Shown here: positions 1 through 6,702 of the stretch, piece after piece | Layout of the letters: every line of letters begins with the position of its first letter | How positions within the stretch are numbered: position 1 is the stretch's first letter | Source of the DNA: Planctomycetota bacterium | Lineage (GTDB): Bacteria > Planctomycetota > Phycisphaerae > WQYP01 | NCBI GenBank assembly: GCA_021808485.1 | Contig: JAKBBN010000002.1 | Location: forward strand, 1-64,000 | Length of the DNA stretch: 64,000 bases | Direction of reading: 5' to 3' | Notes under the pieces: generated by a model | The model's input: the letters and a program-made list of their open reading frames with translations, nothing else | Told to the model about the DNA's origin: nothing | Database searches by the model: none | Made by a program: the position numbers and the translations under genes

Positions 1-160
1 CTTGTTCAAAAAGCTTTTTCTGCCATTCGTAGAACATGCCGGGTGTTATGCCATGTTTTTGGCACACATTGGAAACATTGGCCCTCTCAAGCAGGGCCTC
101 CCGCAGGATGGCCATCTTTTCCTCCCCGATATAGTTGCGACGTGGGTTGCTGCTGGACAT
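1..160 (-). CDS. IS transposase OrfA-type HTH protein (partial, N-terminal 53 residues)
   Basis: Reading the complement from the ATG at 160 gives a frame that stays open to the window edge. It begins MSSSNPRRNYIGEEK and continues through AILREALLE and KHGITPGMFYEWQKK. This is the N-terminal helix-turn-helix of the IS3/IS66-type OrfA transposase family (COG2963), which binds the transposon ends. AAGGAGT sits 6 bases before the ATG. The protein is cut by the window edge, so its length and integrity cannot be judged. The plus-strand open frame over the same bases is a shadow. The IS family assignment is inference from this short segment. Confidence 0.8.
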   Translation of the reverse strand, partial: MSSSNPRRNYIGEEKMAILREALLERANVSNVCQKHGITPGMFYEWQKKLFEQ

Positions 161-261
161 AAACGGACTCCTTTTCGGCACCAGATCATACCTTATACCA
201 AAAACCTGTTTCTCCTTTTCCGACTGAAGCAGAACATTCCGCTCATCGACAGCATCCGACA
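1..261 (-). mobile_element. Left portion of an insertion sequence, outer end tentatively near 261
   Basis: The transposase start lies at 160. On the minus strand, about 100 bases of leader precede it and contain TGTCGGATGCTGTCGATGAG beginning at 261, a plausible terminal sequence. The partner inverted repeat and any target duplication lie outside the window, so the boundary is a guess. The element sits at the end of the accessory block that contains the Rhs remnants. Confidence 0.4.
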
Positions 262-337
262 ATTGCCCTTATGAACCACGGGTCAGGCGATACGTGATGG
301 TCGCCGGGGTGGCGGGCAGTGGGCTATCCGCACGCCG

Positions 338-709
338 TTACGTATAAAGAAATGTACATATTAATGCTACAACACCAACTGCCACACCGAGCCCGCTTAT
401 AATGCAGCCGGCAATGGCAAGCGTACGCGGCTTTTTGCTCAATCCGGCCAGGCTGAGACCCAAGGCGACCGGTATAAGAATAAAGAAAGGCGGCGTCAAA
501 CTTACAATCGATGCAATAAATCCGAGCAGTCCCATCGTATTGTTTTCACGGGAAAAAAAGCCTTTCCGTGATTGTCCGTCCGCCAAGGCAGCCGCCGTCT
601 TATCCCCGGAGGCGCTGTGCGAAGAGCAGCCGCCAACTCCGTTCTCACCCGGCGGCGCCGTCTGCGCGTCAGAAAGCTCGCGCCCGCACAGCTTGCATTT
701 GTCAGCCAT
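338..709 (-). CDS. Small membrane protein, DUF4190-like, with one N-terminal CxxC
   Basis: A 123-residue protein of unknown function. It starts with CKLC (residues 5-8), as in a zinc-ribbon header, but no second CxxC pair is visible; only a lone Cys near residue 28 follows. Residues 10-55 are polar and low in complexity. Two hydrophobic segments follow (about 60-90 and 97-121), rich in Gly and small residues and separated by a basic loop SKKPR, as in DUF4190-type membrane proteins. GAGGA lies 7 bases before the ATG. It is the last gene before the IS, and the gene at 740 lies just upstream on the same strand. The DUF4190 likeness is from memory of the pattern. Confidence 0.6.
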   Translation of the reverse strand: MADKCKLCGRELSDAQTAPPGENGVGGCSSHSASGDKTAAALADGQSRKGFFSRENNTMGLLGFIASIVSLTPPFFILIPVALGLSLAGLSKKPRTLAIAGCIISGLGVAVGVVALICTFLYT

Positions 710-739
710 TTGTTAGTCCTCGCGATACAGGGGCCGCAT

Positions 740-1021
740 CTATTTATCCGAAAGCTTTACGTCCACTACATGGCCATTTTTGAAAATAACCGAGTACCGG
801 TATTCCTCCCAGCGCCACCAGGCATTTGCGTAGATGAGTACCGGCCCACCCCTGTAGGTGGCTTTTAATTCCGGTCTCCCCAGCCTTGCGATTACCTGGC
901 CTTCAGTAAGGCCGCGCAACCGCGACAACCTGTAGGCGGGATCCGGATATGAACCAAACCAAAGATAGGCGATCACCAGCACGACGGCCATGCCCGCTAT
1001 CAACAGGTCCCGTTTAGACAT
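740..1021 (-). CDS. Membrane-anchored small protein with a BamE/SmpA-like domain
   Basis: Ninety-three residues. An N-terminal membrane anchor (about 5-23) is followed by a short globular part with LRGLTEGQVIARLGRPE, then an aromatic strand region WWRWEEYRYSVIFKNGHVVDV. The pattern 'G-x-T-x-x-Q-V-x-x-x-x-G-x-P ... W/Y ... F-x-N-G-x-V' is that of the SmpA/BamE fold found in small periplasmic proteins. The ATG at 1021 was chosen over the longer frame to 1225 because GGGAGG lies about 8 bases upstream and the longer frame runs into a degenerate intergenic repeat. Function is unknown, and the fold is inferred from pattern only. Confidence 0.6.
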   Translation of the reverse strand: MSKRDLLIAGMAVVLVIAYLWFGSYPDPAYRLSRLRGLTEGQVIARLGRPELKATYRGGPVLIYANAWWRWEEYRYSVIFKNGHVVDVKLSDK

Positions 1022-1137
1022 TTCCGAACCTCCCGGAGCCGGAACGCGTCCGACCCAGCCGTCGGCCAGTCCGCGGATCGCCTGCCAGCGGCACAGGCCC
1101 GAATACCAGTTTGCCCGGCATTCCCGCCGCGGCGGCC

Positions 1138-1220
1138 AGGGCTTCCTGGCCTTGTGCCTGTATGCCTTTGTAGTGAAACTGTTCGTCCAGTGCGACCATG
1201 ATTTTCTTCCAATTGCTTTC
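1138..1220 (-). repeat. Degenerate short intergenic repeat, copy A
   Basis: On the minus strand this reads ATGGTCGCACTGGACGAAC followed by an imperfect run of 8-9 base units (CACTACAAAGGCATACAGGC, then ACAAGGCCAGGAAGCC). The same ATGGTCGCAC head is found near 4172 and 6216. The unit resembles the CACAAAGGCACAAAG-type elements often seen between genes in environmental bacteria. That comparison is from memory; the repeat itself is seen directly. Confidence 0.6.
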
Positions 1221-1271
1221 GCCATTGATCCTTGATTATTGGTTATTATTCGTTCACTTTTGCCGGTCCCT

Positions 1272-2246
1272 TTACAATCGGCCGGTCCGTTTCACAAGCC
1301 GCGCCGCCGGGCGAGCGTAATTTAAGAACATTTTCAGCTCGCGCAGAATGATAACGGCAGATATCGATGCGGCCATCGCGCCGAATAGCCCAAACTCTCC
1401 TAATACCCATAATTTCAGTGCGGTTACCTTATACACCACAAATATACACGCATCTGCATATGATGCAAAAGCTGAAAAACCCACAAGCGTAGTCGCCAGT
1501 CGCTTCCAAGGAGAAGAAAGCCCGGGCGCCGATAATCCTCCCGGACGCCACAGTCCAATGTAGATCAATAAGAGCCCGCTTATCAGGCATAAACTAAGTC
1601 CAGGCAGCATTAGTGGTTCCCATCCGGCTGGGTAGGCCCACGCCAGGACATTAGCGGCTGGTTTAACCAAGGCCATAATTGTCTGAATGAGCACGAACAT
1701 CCATAAACCCATGAGGATTCTTGCGACCAAATTGGTAAGCCATCCGGATTGCTTGCCGCCATCGGCAGATTTAGAACCAACGGCCGGTCCAGATTTTAAC
1801 ACCCTTAATAAAAGCCATATAAACACGATCGAGCCGAAACCCATGGAACAAATCGTGGCCGCAGCAGCGAGGGCCCCGAACACACCTACCCCGGCAACAT
1901 ATCCAGCAGGAAGCAGAGAAAAAGCGATTGCTTTCGCCCCTATGCCTACTATTATCAATACGCGGCCAATTAGCGCTAAATTGCGTATTATTCCCGGGAC
2001 CAATTTCCAATCGTTATAGGACACGGCGAACAATAACGTCAAGCAGGCAAGCGTCGGCAAGGTGCCCGATGGCCAATCTGCTATTCTTACCACGTACGTC
2101 CAAATGGGATCGCGGCCACCGTACTTTGCTTGATAGGCGAACAAATTTAAGTAGATCAGGATTGGAGCCAAGCTGGCCGCGCAAAGAGCCAGCACAAGTA
2201 CTACAACTGCGAGCATGGACGCGCGATCGGTGATCTGCACTTTCAT
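1272..2246 (-). CDS. Polytopic membrane protein of unknown function
   Basis: A 324-residue protein dominated by hydrophobic segments. I count about eight possible membrane spans, beginning with MLAVVVLVLALCAASLAPIL and ending near residue 300, followed by a basic tail (LVKRTGRL). No catalytic or transporter motif is recognised. A TTG two codons upstream extends the frame to 2252, but the ATG at 2246 has GGGGTG at better spacing (8 bases) and is preferred. It lies in the minus-strand run of orphan genes between the Rhs remnants and the IS, about 150 bases downstream of the beta-propeller gene. It could be an immunity-type membrane protein, but nothing in the sequence proves that. Confidence 0.6.
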   Translation of the reverse strand: MKVQITDRASMLAVVVLVLALCAASLAPILIYLNLFAYQAKYGGRDPIWTYVVRIADWPSGTLPTLACLTLLFAVSYNDWKLVPGIIRNLALIGRVLIIVGIGAKAIAFSLLPAGYVAGVGVFGALAAAATICSMGFGSIVFIWLLLRVLKSGPAVGSKSADGGKQSGWLTNLVARILMGLWMFVLIQTIMALVKPAANVLAWAYPAGWEPLMLPGLSLCLISGLLLIYIGLWRPGGLSAPGLSSPWKRLATTLVGFSAFASYADACIFVVYKVTALKLWVLGEFGLFGAMAASISAVIILRELKMFLNYARPAARLVKRTGRL

Positions 2247-2395
2247 TGCCAAAACACCCCGTACTCAATCCATGGCGATATTTAGCGTCGTGATGAACCG
2301 CCAGCCGGAACAAGCGGCTATACGAAAACGTTTTACCATTACCCATATCCTTTAGCAGCGGATATTAAATGACATTGATTGGCCCAATGATCCGG

Positions 2396-3586
2396 TTATC
2401 GCCTGATCGACCACTCCACCACATGTGTGCCCGGCGTTCCGGTGCTCACGCCGCTGGTAACAAATGTGTCGTTGTTTACCCACGTCCCGACGGCAAGCTG
2501 CCGACTGGGCCGAACCGGAGACTTCCATAAGACGTCCAGATTCTTCACATTGAGAATAAGCAGTTGCGTATATCCCTCCGGATTCGCCCCCAAACTGAAG
2601 GCATAAACGCAGCAGAGACACAGCCGGCCGTTTGGCGAAATCTGCAGTATTTCCGGCGACCATGGAAGCAGCGAACCGGACAGTCTGGCCAGCCGCCGTA
2701 ATGTCCACCGCCGGATACGCACAATCCCCATGCGGTTAACCAGTTCGATATGCCCCTGCGAGCCGACGAGGATGGCGCCGCCGCCGGGAGTGACAGTGCT
2801 TGCCACGCACAAACGAGGCGTGCGCGGGACAATAGGCGTCTCCTTTGCATTTGCTGCAGGAAGACCCTTCTTGATCGCCCATACCTGAATTGTCGGCGGC
2901 GGGTGTGAAATTGACGATCCGTGAATTGCCCCGATGTAACCTGGTGCGGTCGTCAGCCTGGAATGCAGCTGCGGGCGAAGTGTTTCCATCAGCCGGCCCG
3001 TGTGAACATCAAATAGCCGGGCTAATCCGCCCGCAAGCCTCACCACCGCAAATCGATGACCGATCAGCATTACCGATTTGGGGCGCGACACAATCGGATC
3101 CCGCCAAATCATTTTTGGACCGGATTCCGACATCCGGAGCATACAGAGGTTCTGGAACGCGGTATCGGCGTCACGCCAATTTTTCGTGGTCCTCCGGAAA
3201 GTGCAGCCGATGACGCAGTCGCCAATGGAAACTTCCGGATCAAACCACGTGCCGGCCGCCAACGGCTTTCCAACGGTGAACCAACGACCCAGTAGTTTGC
3301 CGGCGGGCAGCTGCCACAAATCGACACAATATTCGGGAGTCCCGAATTCGCGCGGATAGGCGTGGCCCGGAAGCGACGGATTCTGAGGCGATGAAAAAAG
3401 GGTTAAAATCCTGCCGTCCGCCGGCGGTCCAAGCAGCACACCCTGACTCGCAATAATTTTCCCGGTAATATGCAGGCCGCCGCTGCGTCCATCGGCACCG
3501 GCCGCACCGGGACAATCGGACACCAGCAGGCCCGCGAGCAGCGCGATCCCACCTACCCAAAAGAAATCGCGCCGTTTTTTTCGCAT
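2396..3586 (-). CDS. Secreted beta-propeller-like protein (paralogue of 4591-5787)
   Basis: A 396-residue protein with a basic N-terminus (MRKKRRDFF) and a signal peptide or anchor ending near GAAGADG. The body shows weak WD40/propeller-like blades: strand-rich segments such as RFAVVRLAGGLARLFDVHTGR and a late blade with EILQISPNGRLCLC. It ends HVVEWSIRR, much as its neighbour at 4591 ends IRLWAVARRP. Both have similar length, a signal peptide and the same strand, so I infer distant paralogy. The ATG at 3586 has GGAG 9-10 bases upstream; the frame to 3604 would need a TTG. Likely periplasmic or surface exposed. Ligand and function are unknown. Confidence 0.6.
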   Translation of the reverse strand: MRKKRRDFFWVGGIALLAGLLVSDCPGAAGADGRSGGLHITGKIIASQGVLLGPPADGRILTLFSSPQNPSLPGHAYPREFGTPEYCVDLWQLPAGKLLGRWFTVGKPLAAGTWFDPEVSIGDCVIGCTFRRTTKNWRDADTAFQNLCMLRMSESGPKMIWRDPIVSRPKSVMLIGHRFAVVRLAGGLARLFDVHTGRLMETLRPQLHSRLTTAPGYIGAIHGSSISHPPPTIQVWAIKKGLPAANAKETPIVPRTPRLCVASTVTPGGGAILVGSQGHIELVNRMGIVRIRRWTLRRLARLSGSLLPWSPEILQISPNGRLCLCCVYAFSLGANPEGYTQLLILNVKNLDVLWKSPVRPSRQLAVGTWVNNDTFVTSGVSTGTPGTHVVEWSIRR

Positions 3587-3656
3587 CCTATGCTCCGAAC
3601 TCAATCAAATCCGCTGCAATCACCCAGGTTCGTATGGCGCAGCCCAGGGGCGATAG

Positions 3657-4085
3657 TCAGTCATGATAATAAACCACAATACCCCGCTCGGATTGCCGCT
3701 CAAGCGTGATGGTCACCCGGCCGTCGGGACTCTCGTAAAACGGAACCTTTACAATGTGGTACCGCCTAAATGCACTTTCATCCAGGTTATACCAGCGGTG
3801 AAACGTTACGCCGTTAATCCGAACCGTCTTATCCGCAGCAAGGAGCCGTGAAAGCGGTGACCGCCGCGGCACGCGGCTTATCTTGATTTTCAATATAAAC
3901 TGAAATTTTCCATTGGAAAAAGGGACAACAAGCGCTGTCCCCGCCTTGATTGGTCCCACGAAATCGGATTTTTGAGGCACACGGCGTCCGCAACCGGCTG
4001 CAAAAAGTGAGAATAACAGCAGAAGCAACCACAATACCGGTGGGCTGCCAATTCGCTTGCCCGCAACGTCAGCTTTTGTTTTCAC
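3657..4085 (-). CDS. Putative lipoprotein of unknown function
   Basis: About 142 residues. A hydrophobic stretch VLWLLLLLFSLFAAGCG gives a signal peptide with a lipobox-like AAGC, so the mature protein would start at that Cys and be lipid-anchored. The remainder has strand-like segments (GTALVVPFSNGKFQFILKI, GRVTITLERQ) and no known motif. The start is uncertain. A GTG at 4085 gives a normal signal peptide. The open frame continues to an ATG at 4172, but those extra 29 codons lie wholly within a repeat element that also occurs upstream of the 740 gene and in the Rhs remnant. It may use the repeat-borne start, giving 171 residues. Confidence 0.5.
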   Translation of the reverse strand: MKTKADVAGKRIGSPPVLWLLLLLFSLFAAGCGRRVPQKSDFVGPIKAGTALVVPFSNGKFQFILKIKISRVPRRSPLSRLLAADKTVRINGVTFHRWYNLDESAFRRYHIVKVPFYESPDGRVTITLERQSERGIVVYYHD

Positions 4086-4094
4086 GGATTGCGT

Positions 4095-4176
4095 GCATTG
4101 ACCGCGGCAGACCCGACCGCTTCGCGGCTTTGTGTCGCCGTTTTGCTGACAATGTTCGTCCAGTGCGACCATAAAC
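4095..4176 (-). repeat. Degenerate short intergenic repeat, copy B
   Basis: The minus strand reads ATGGTCGCACTGGACGAACA, then about 35 bases that include CGACACAAAGCCGCGAAGCG, which is shared almost exactly with copy C near 6165-6217. It lies directly upstream of the lipoprotein gene and supplies an in-frame ATG for it. Boundaries are approximate. Confidence 0.6.
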
Positions 4177-4256
4177 CTGCCTTGAAATAGGTCGACGTAA
4201 TCCTGATAGTTGAATCATACGCCGGCAATCGCGGTGTGCCAAGGCAATTCACCTTC

Positions 4257-4390
4257 TTAGCCATCAATTATTGCGATAACCGAGTTGCCCTTACCATCAA
4301 CGCTTACCGTCTGGTTCCCCCGGCTGTCATAGCCGGTAAGGGTGAAGATGGTCGCTGGTTGCGAACCCTGACTGGCTGGTTTTGGCGCCC
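4257..4390 (-). pseudogene. Rhs/YD-repeat fragment (C-terminal scrap with stop)
   Basis: Complement translation gives SQPATIFTLTGYDSRGNQTV followed by SVDGKGN and a TAA stop at 4257-4259. GYDSRGNQ ... DGKGN is the tyrosine-aspartate repeat of Rhs proteins, large secreted toxin-delivery or surface proteins made of many such repeats. Only one to two repeats remain and there is no start, so this is a remnant. A second Rhs fragment lies at 5899-6080 on the same strand, with an intact gene between them. Confidence 0.7.
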
Positions 4391-4590
4391 CCCCGCGACA
4401 GCATAGAAACGGGTCGCTCGGGTGCGTGACAATCTACGCGGGCCGAGTTTGCGGATTAAAGGAGTGTTGATATTTTCTAAAGACTTTTGGCTTTGGTTGC
4501 ACCCTATAGCCGCTTTTACGACCAAACCACGAAGGTCGGGCTAACGAAAATAAGCGGCTCCCAAATCAGGAGGCCAATTCAGGCCCGTTA
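4391..4590. other. Non-coding stretch between Rhs scrap and beta-propeller gene
   Basis: No supported gene. With the adjoining Rhs scrap and copy B, it makes up the roughly 500 bases between the genes at 3657 and 4591. A run of seven C lies near 4388-4394. The short minus-strand frame through 4304-4525 is the wrong frame of the YD remnant. Confidence 0.5.
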
Positions 4591-5787
4591 CTAAGGTCTG
4601 CGTGCGACGGCCCATAGGCGAATCGAGCCTGCGGTAGCGCCCAAAAGTTCCCGCCCGTTCGGCGACAGCGACGCCGACCACAGCCCGCCCATAATTGCGC
4701 CAGATTTTGCCACCGCATCGCCGGTCTTCAAATCGAATACAATATACCTTCCAAACCCACCCGGAAAGGGTTGTCTAATATCGCCGCTTACCTGCTCGGC
4801 AATGGCCGCGACCTCACCTTTCGCCGCTACTGAAAGGCACGTTCCCATCGCATTAAACCAAGGATTCCGTCCTCCTGTCGCGCTCAGTTTTCGCGCCAGA
4901 CGGTTGGGAAATCGGAATGCGCGCTTCAGTCGTCCGGAGGCAGCCGTATAGACCCACACCGGCAATTCCGCCTTGGTCCCGCTCCAACCTGAGCAGACCA
5001 GGATGTTACCGGCGTCGGCCGGAATCATGCAAGAAAAGCCGCTTCGCTTGCGATCGGCCATCGCCTTGCGGTATATCATTCGGCCACCCGGCAAGGTCCA
5101 TGCCATAAGGTGCTGCACCGAGGCGGCAACGATCCTGTCACCGCCAGCGAAACATATCCCTACCAGGCCGCCTGAATTTTTTAGGTTTGGCAGCGGGAGC
5201 CGGAATGCAATCGTTCCTCCTTTAACCCGCACGACATGTAAACTCCCGTCGCTGCCGCGAAACACGATGCGCCGCCCGTGTAATGACAGTGCGAGGTGAG
5301 CCGGGCCAGTCCGGAAATTGCGAGCCCTGTGTAGGACTATCCGACTGATACAACGCTTGCTTTTCACGCTCCAGATGCAAATAGCAGGCACCCCCCCCGG
5401 CCCGGTTATCGAAGACGCAAACACCGCGCCATCGCCGGAGAGACACCCTCTGGCTGAATAATGGACCTTTAATTCCGGTGAGATCTGCGAAAGGTCCTGG
5501 TGGATAATCCCGTGAGTGCCCAGCGGTGAACCAAAGCCCAGCGATGGCCACCAGTTATGCGCTGTAGCGATGGATGTCGGTCCCGTCCAGCGGCTTTCCA
5601 CGACGCCATGAACCCCATCGGGCAGGAACTGTACAAATTGGCAACCAATTAGGGCATGATTGGAGGGCCAGAACCGGAGAACGCTCACCTTTCGGGGGCC
5701 GTCGGCCCTAAGGCCAGCTGCGCAAAATGAAAGAAAAACAATCACGGCTGCCAACCATGGAGCCAAAGAACGAGATGTCCCCATCAT
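4591..5787 (-). CDS. Secreted WD40/beta-propeller-like protein
   Basis: A 398-residue protein with a clear signal peptide (hydrophobic LAAVIVFLSFCAAGLRADG). Repeated blades of about 40-50 residues follow, several ending in aromatic-x-hydrophobic strands, for example AICIWSVKSKRC, IVFDLKTGDAV and the last blade WSASLSPNGRELLGATAGS followed by IRLW. This is a WD40-type propeller, probably a periplasmic scaffold. No enzymatic motif is seen. Two adjacent ATG codons (5787, 5784) follow AAGGGTG. It is flanked on both sides by Rhs fragments and resembles the protein at 2396. An eight-base G run interrupts neither frame nor blade (complement of 5391-5398). Confidence 0.7.
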   Translation of the reverse strand: MMGTSRSLAPWLAAVIVFLSFCAAGLRADGPRKVSVLRFWPSNHALIGCQFVQFLPDGVHGVVESRWTGPTSIATAHNWWPSLGFGSPLGTHGIIHQDLSQISPELKVHYSARGCLSGDGAVFASSITGPGGVPAICIWSVKSKRCISRIVLHRARNFRTGPAHLALSLHGRRIVFRGSDGSLHVVRVKGGTIAFRLPLPNLKNSGGLVGICFAGGDRIVAASVQHLMAWTLPGGRMIYRKAMADRKRSGFSCMIPADAGNILVCSGWSGTKAELPVWVYTAASGRLKRAFRFPNRLARKLSATGGRNPWFNAMGTCLSVAAKGEVAAIAEQVSGDIRQPFPGGFGRYIVFDLKTGDAVAKSGAIMGGLWSASLSPNGRELLGATAGSIRLWAVARRP

Positions 5788-5898
5788 AAAACACCCTTAA
5801 AAATATTGCTATTCCGCCCGCCGGGCCAGGGCTTCGCATTCTTGGATATGGGCTGGGCCGCCCGCTGCGCGAGGCGAAGGCAGCCCGGCGACGGAGAG

Positions 5899-6080
5899 CA
5901 GGTTAATCTGCAGGCATTCATCAATGTATGTGCCCCATACATATTGCTTCGTTGGCGTATCAGTGCTGCCGCTACCGCCGAACGGATTTCTTTCCTCCAT
6001 CGTCTGCCATCCCTGCCAGACGTAATCCGTTGTGCCATTGGGAATGTTGCCCGTCAGCCCGCCGTTGGGATAATTGCCAG
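5899..6080 (-). pseudogene. Rhs core C-terminal fragment
   Basis: The complement encodes NYPNGGLTGNIPNGTTDYVW, then QGWQTMEER and KQYVWGTYIDECLQ. 'DYVWxGWQ-x-x-EER ... QYVWG-x-Y-I-D-E' is the hallmark of the end of the Rhs core, just before the variable toxin tip. The similarity ends near 5899, where the frame runs into unrelated sequence, and upstream it is fused to short repeats rather than to further YD repeats. It is therefore a remnant of a once larger gene read toward lower coordinates. Confidence 0.75.
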
Positions 6081-6081
6081 C

Positions 6082-6126
6082 CACAGAGATCACAGAGGAC
6101 TCAGAGGCCGCAGGGGCCGCAGGGGA
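6082..6126. repeat. Five-unit 9-base tandem repeat
   Basis: Read on the plus strand the units are CACAGAGAT, CACAGAGGA, CTCAGAGGC, CGCAGGGGC and CGCAGGGGA, exactly 9 bases each. This is the CACAGAGGA-type short tandem element often scattered between genes in environmental genomes (from memory). It abuts the Rhs fragment directly and keeps its reading frame. Confidence 0.75.
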
Positions 6127-6154
6127 TTTGCCATAGCGCCCGAATCGGTCCTTC

Positions 6155-6230
6155 CGGCGGCGACCGCTTCGCGGCCTTGTGTCGTTGCGGCAAAGTTTTT
6201 CGCCAAGTGCGACCATGCAGCTTTCCCAAT
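6155..6230 (-). repeat. Degenerate short intergenic repeat, copy C
   Basis: The minus strand reads ATGGTCGCACTTGGCGAAAA, then CGACACAAGGCCGCGAAGCG. It shares the head with copies A and B and the tail with copy B. The bases just before the head (GATTGGGAAAGCTGC) also resemble those before copy A (AATTGGAAGAAAATC), so the shared unit is somewhat longer than the head. Confidence 0.6.
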
Positions 6231-6702
6231 CTCGATCAAAATGATCATGGAACCACTTTACCACAAATCCCCGGTTTGCAAACCATCAGGTATTGGCCGG
6301 ATTGGAAATACCCGGCTCTGCCCTAAAACCGTCCAAGTGGAGCGCATTGCGTATATTCACAACACCGCGCCCCGCAACGGCAAGGTGTTTGCGTATGAAA
6401 CGACACGGGCTTGCGGATGCGCCATGAGCAGTAGTCAGTTATCGGTGGGCGGGCAATGCCTCGGGCGGCGGAAGGAATAAGGCCGCATCGGTACGCGGCT
6501 TGAAAAACCGGCGGTCAATTTTCATGTATACCCCAACCGGCGATGATCCGCCGATACCCCGGCTGCCGTTCCAAGACAGAGCCTTGCCCCCTATTGGCCA
6601 ATGAACGCTTTACCGGTATTCTGCACCACGGAAACGATGGCGTAACCACGCAGACGCGGCGGCGGACAACTTGGAATTACCGAGCCGGAAAGGTCCGTAT
6701 TT

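Larger units (their letters stand above)
5788..6702. other. 915-base gene-free stretch with Rhs remnant and repeats
   Basis: No intact gene is supported. It contains the Rhs fragment at 5899-6080, the five-unit 9-base repeat at 6082-6126, repeat copy C at 6155-6230, and the presumed promoter region of pckG in its right part. Long plus-strand frames across 5806-6480 are shadows of the remnant. About 6265-6640 holds nothing I can identify. Confidence 0.6.

Noticed and set aside
5806-6480. 224-codon plus-strand frame across the Rhs remnant
   Set aside because: Its HRDHRGLRGRRG stretch is only the translated 9-base repeat; the meaningful remnant is on the minus strand.
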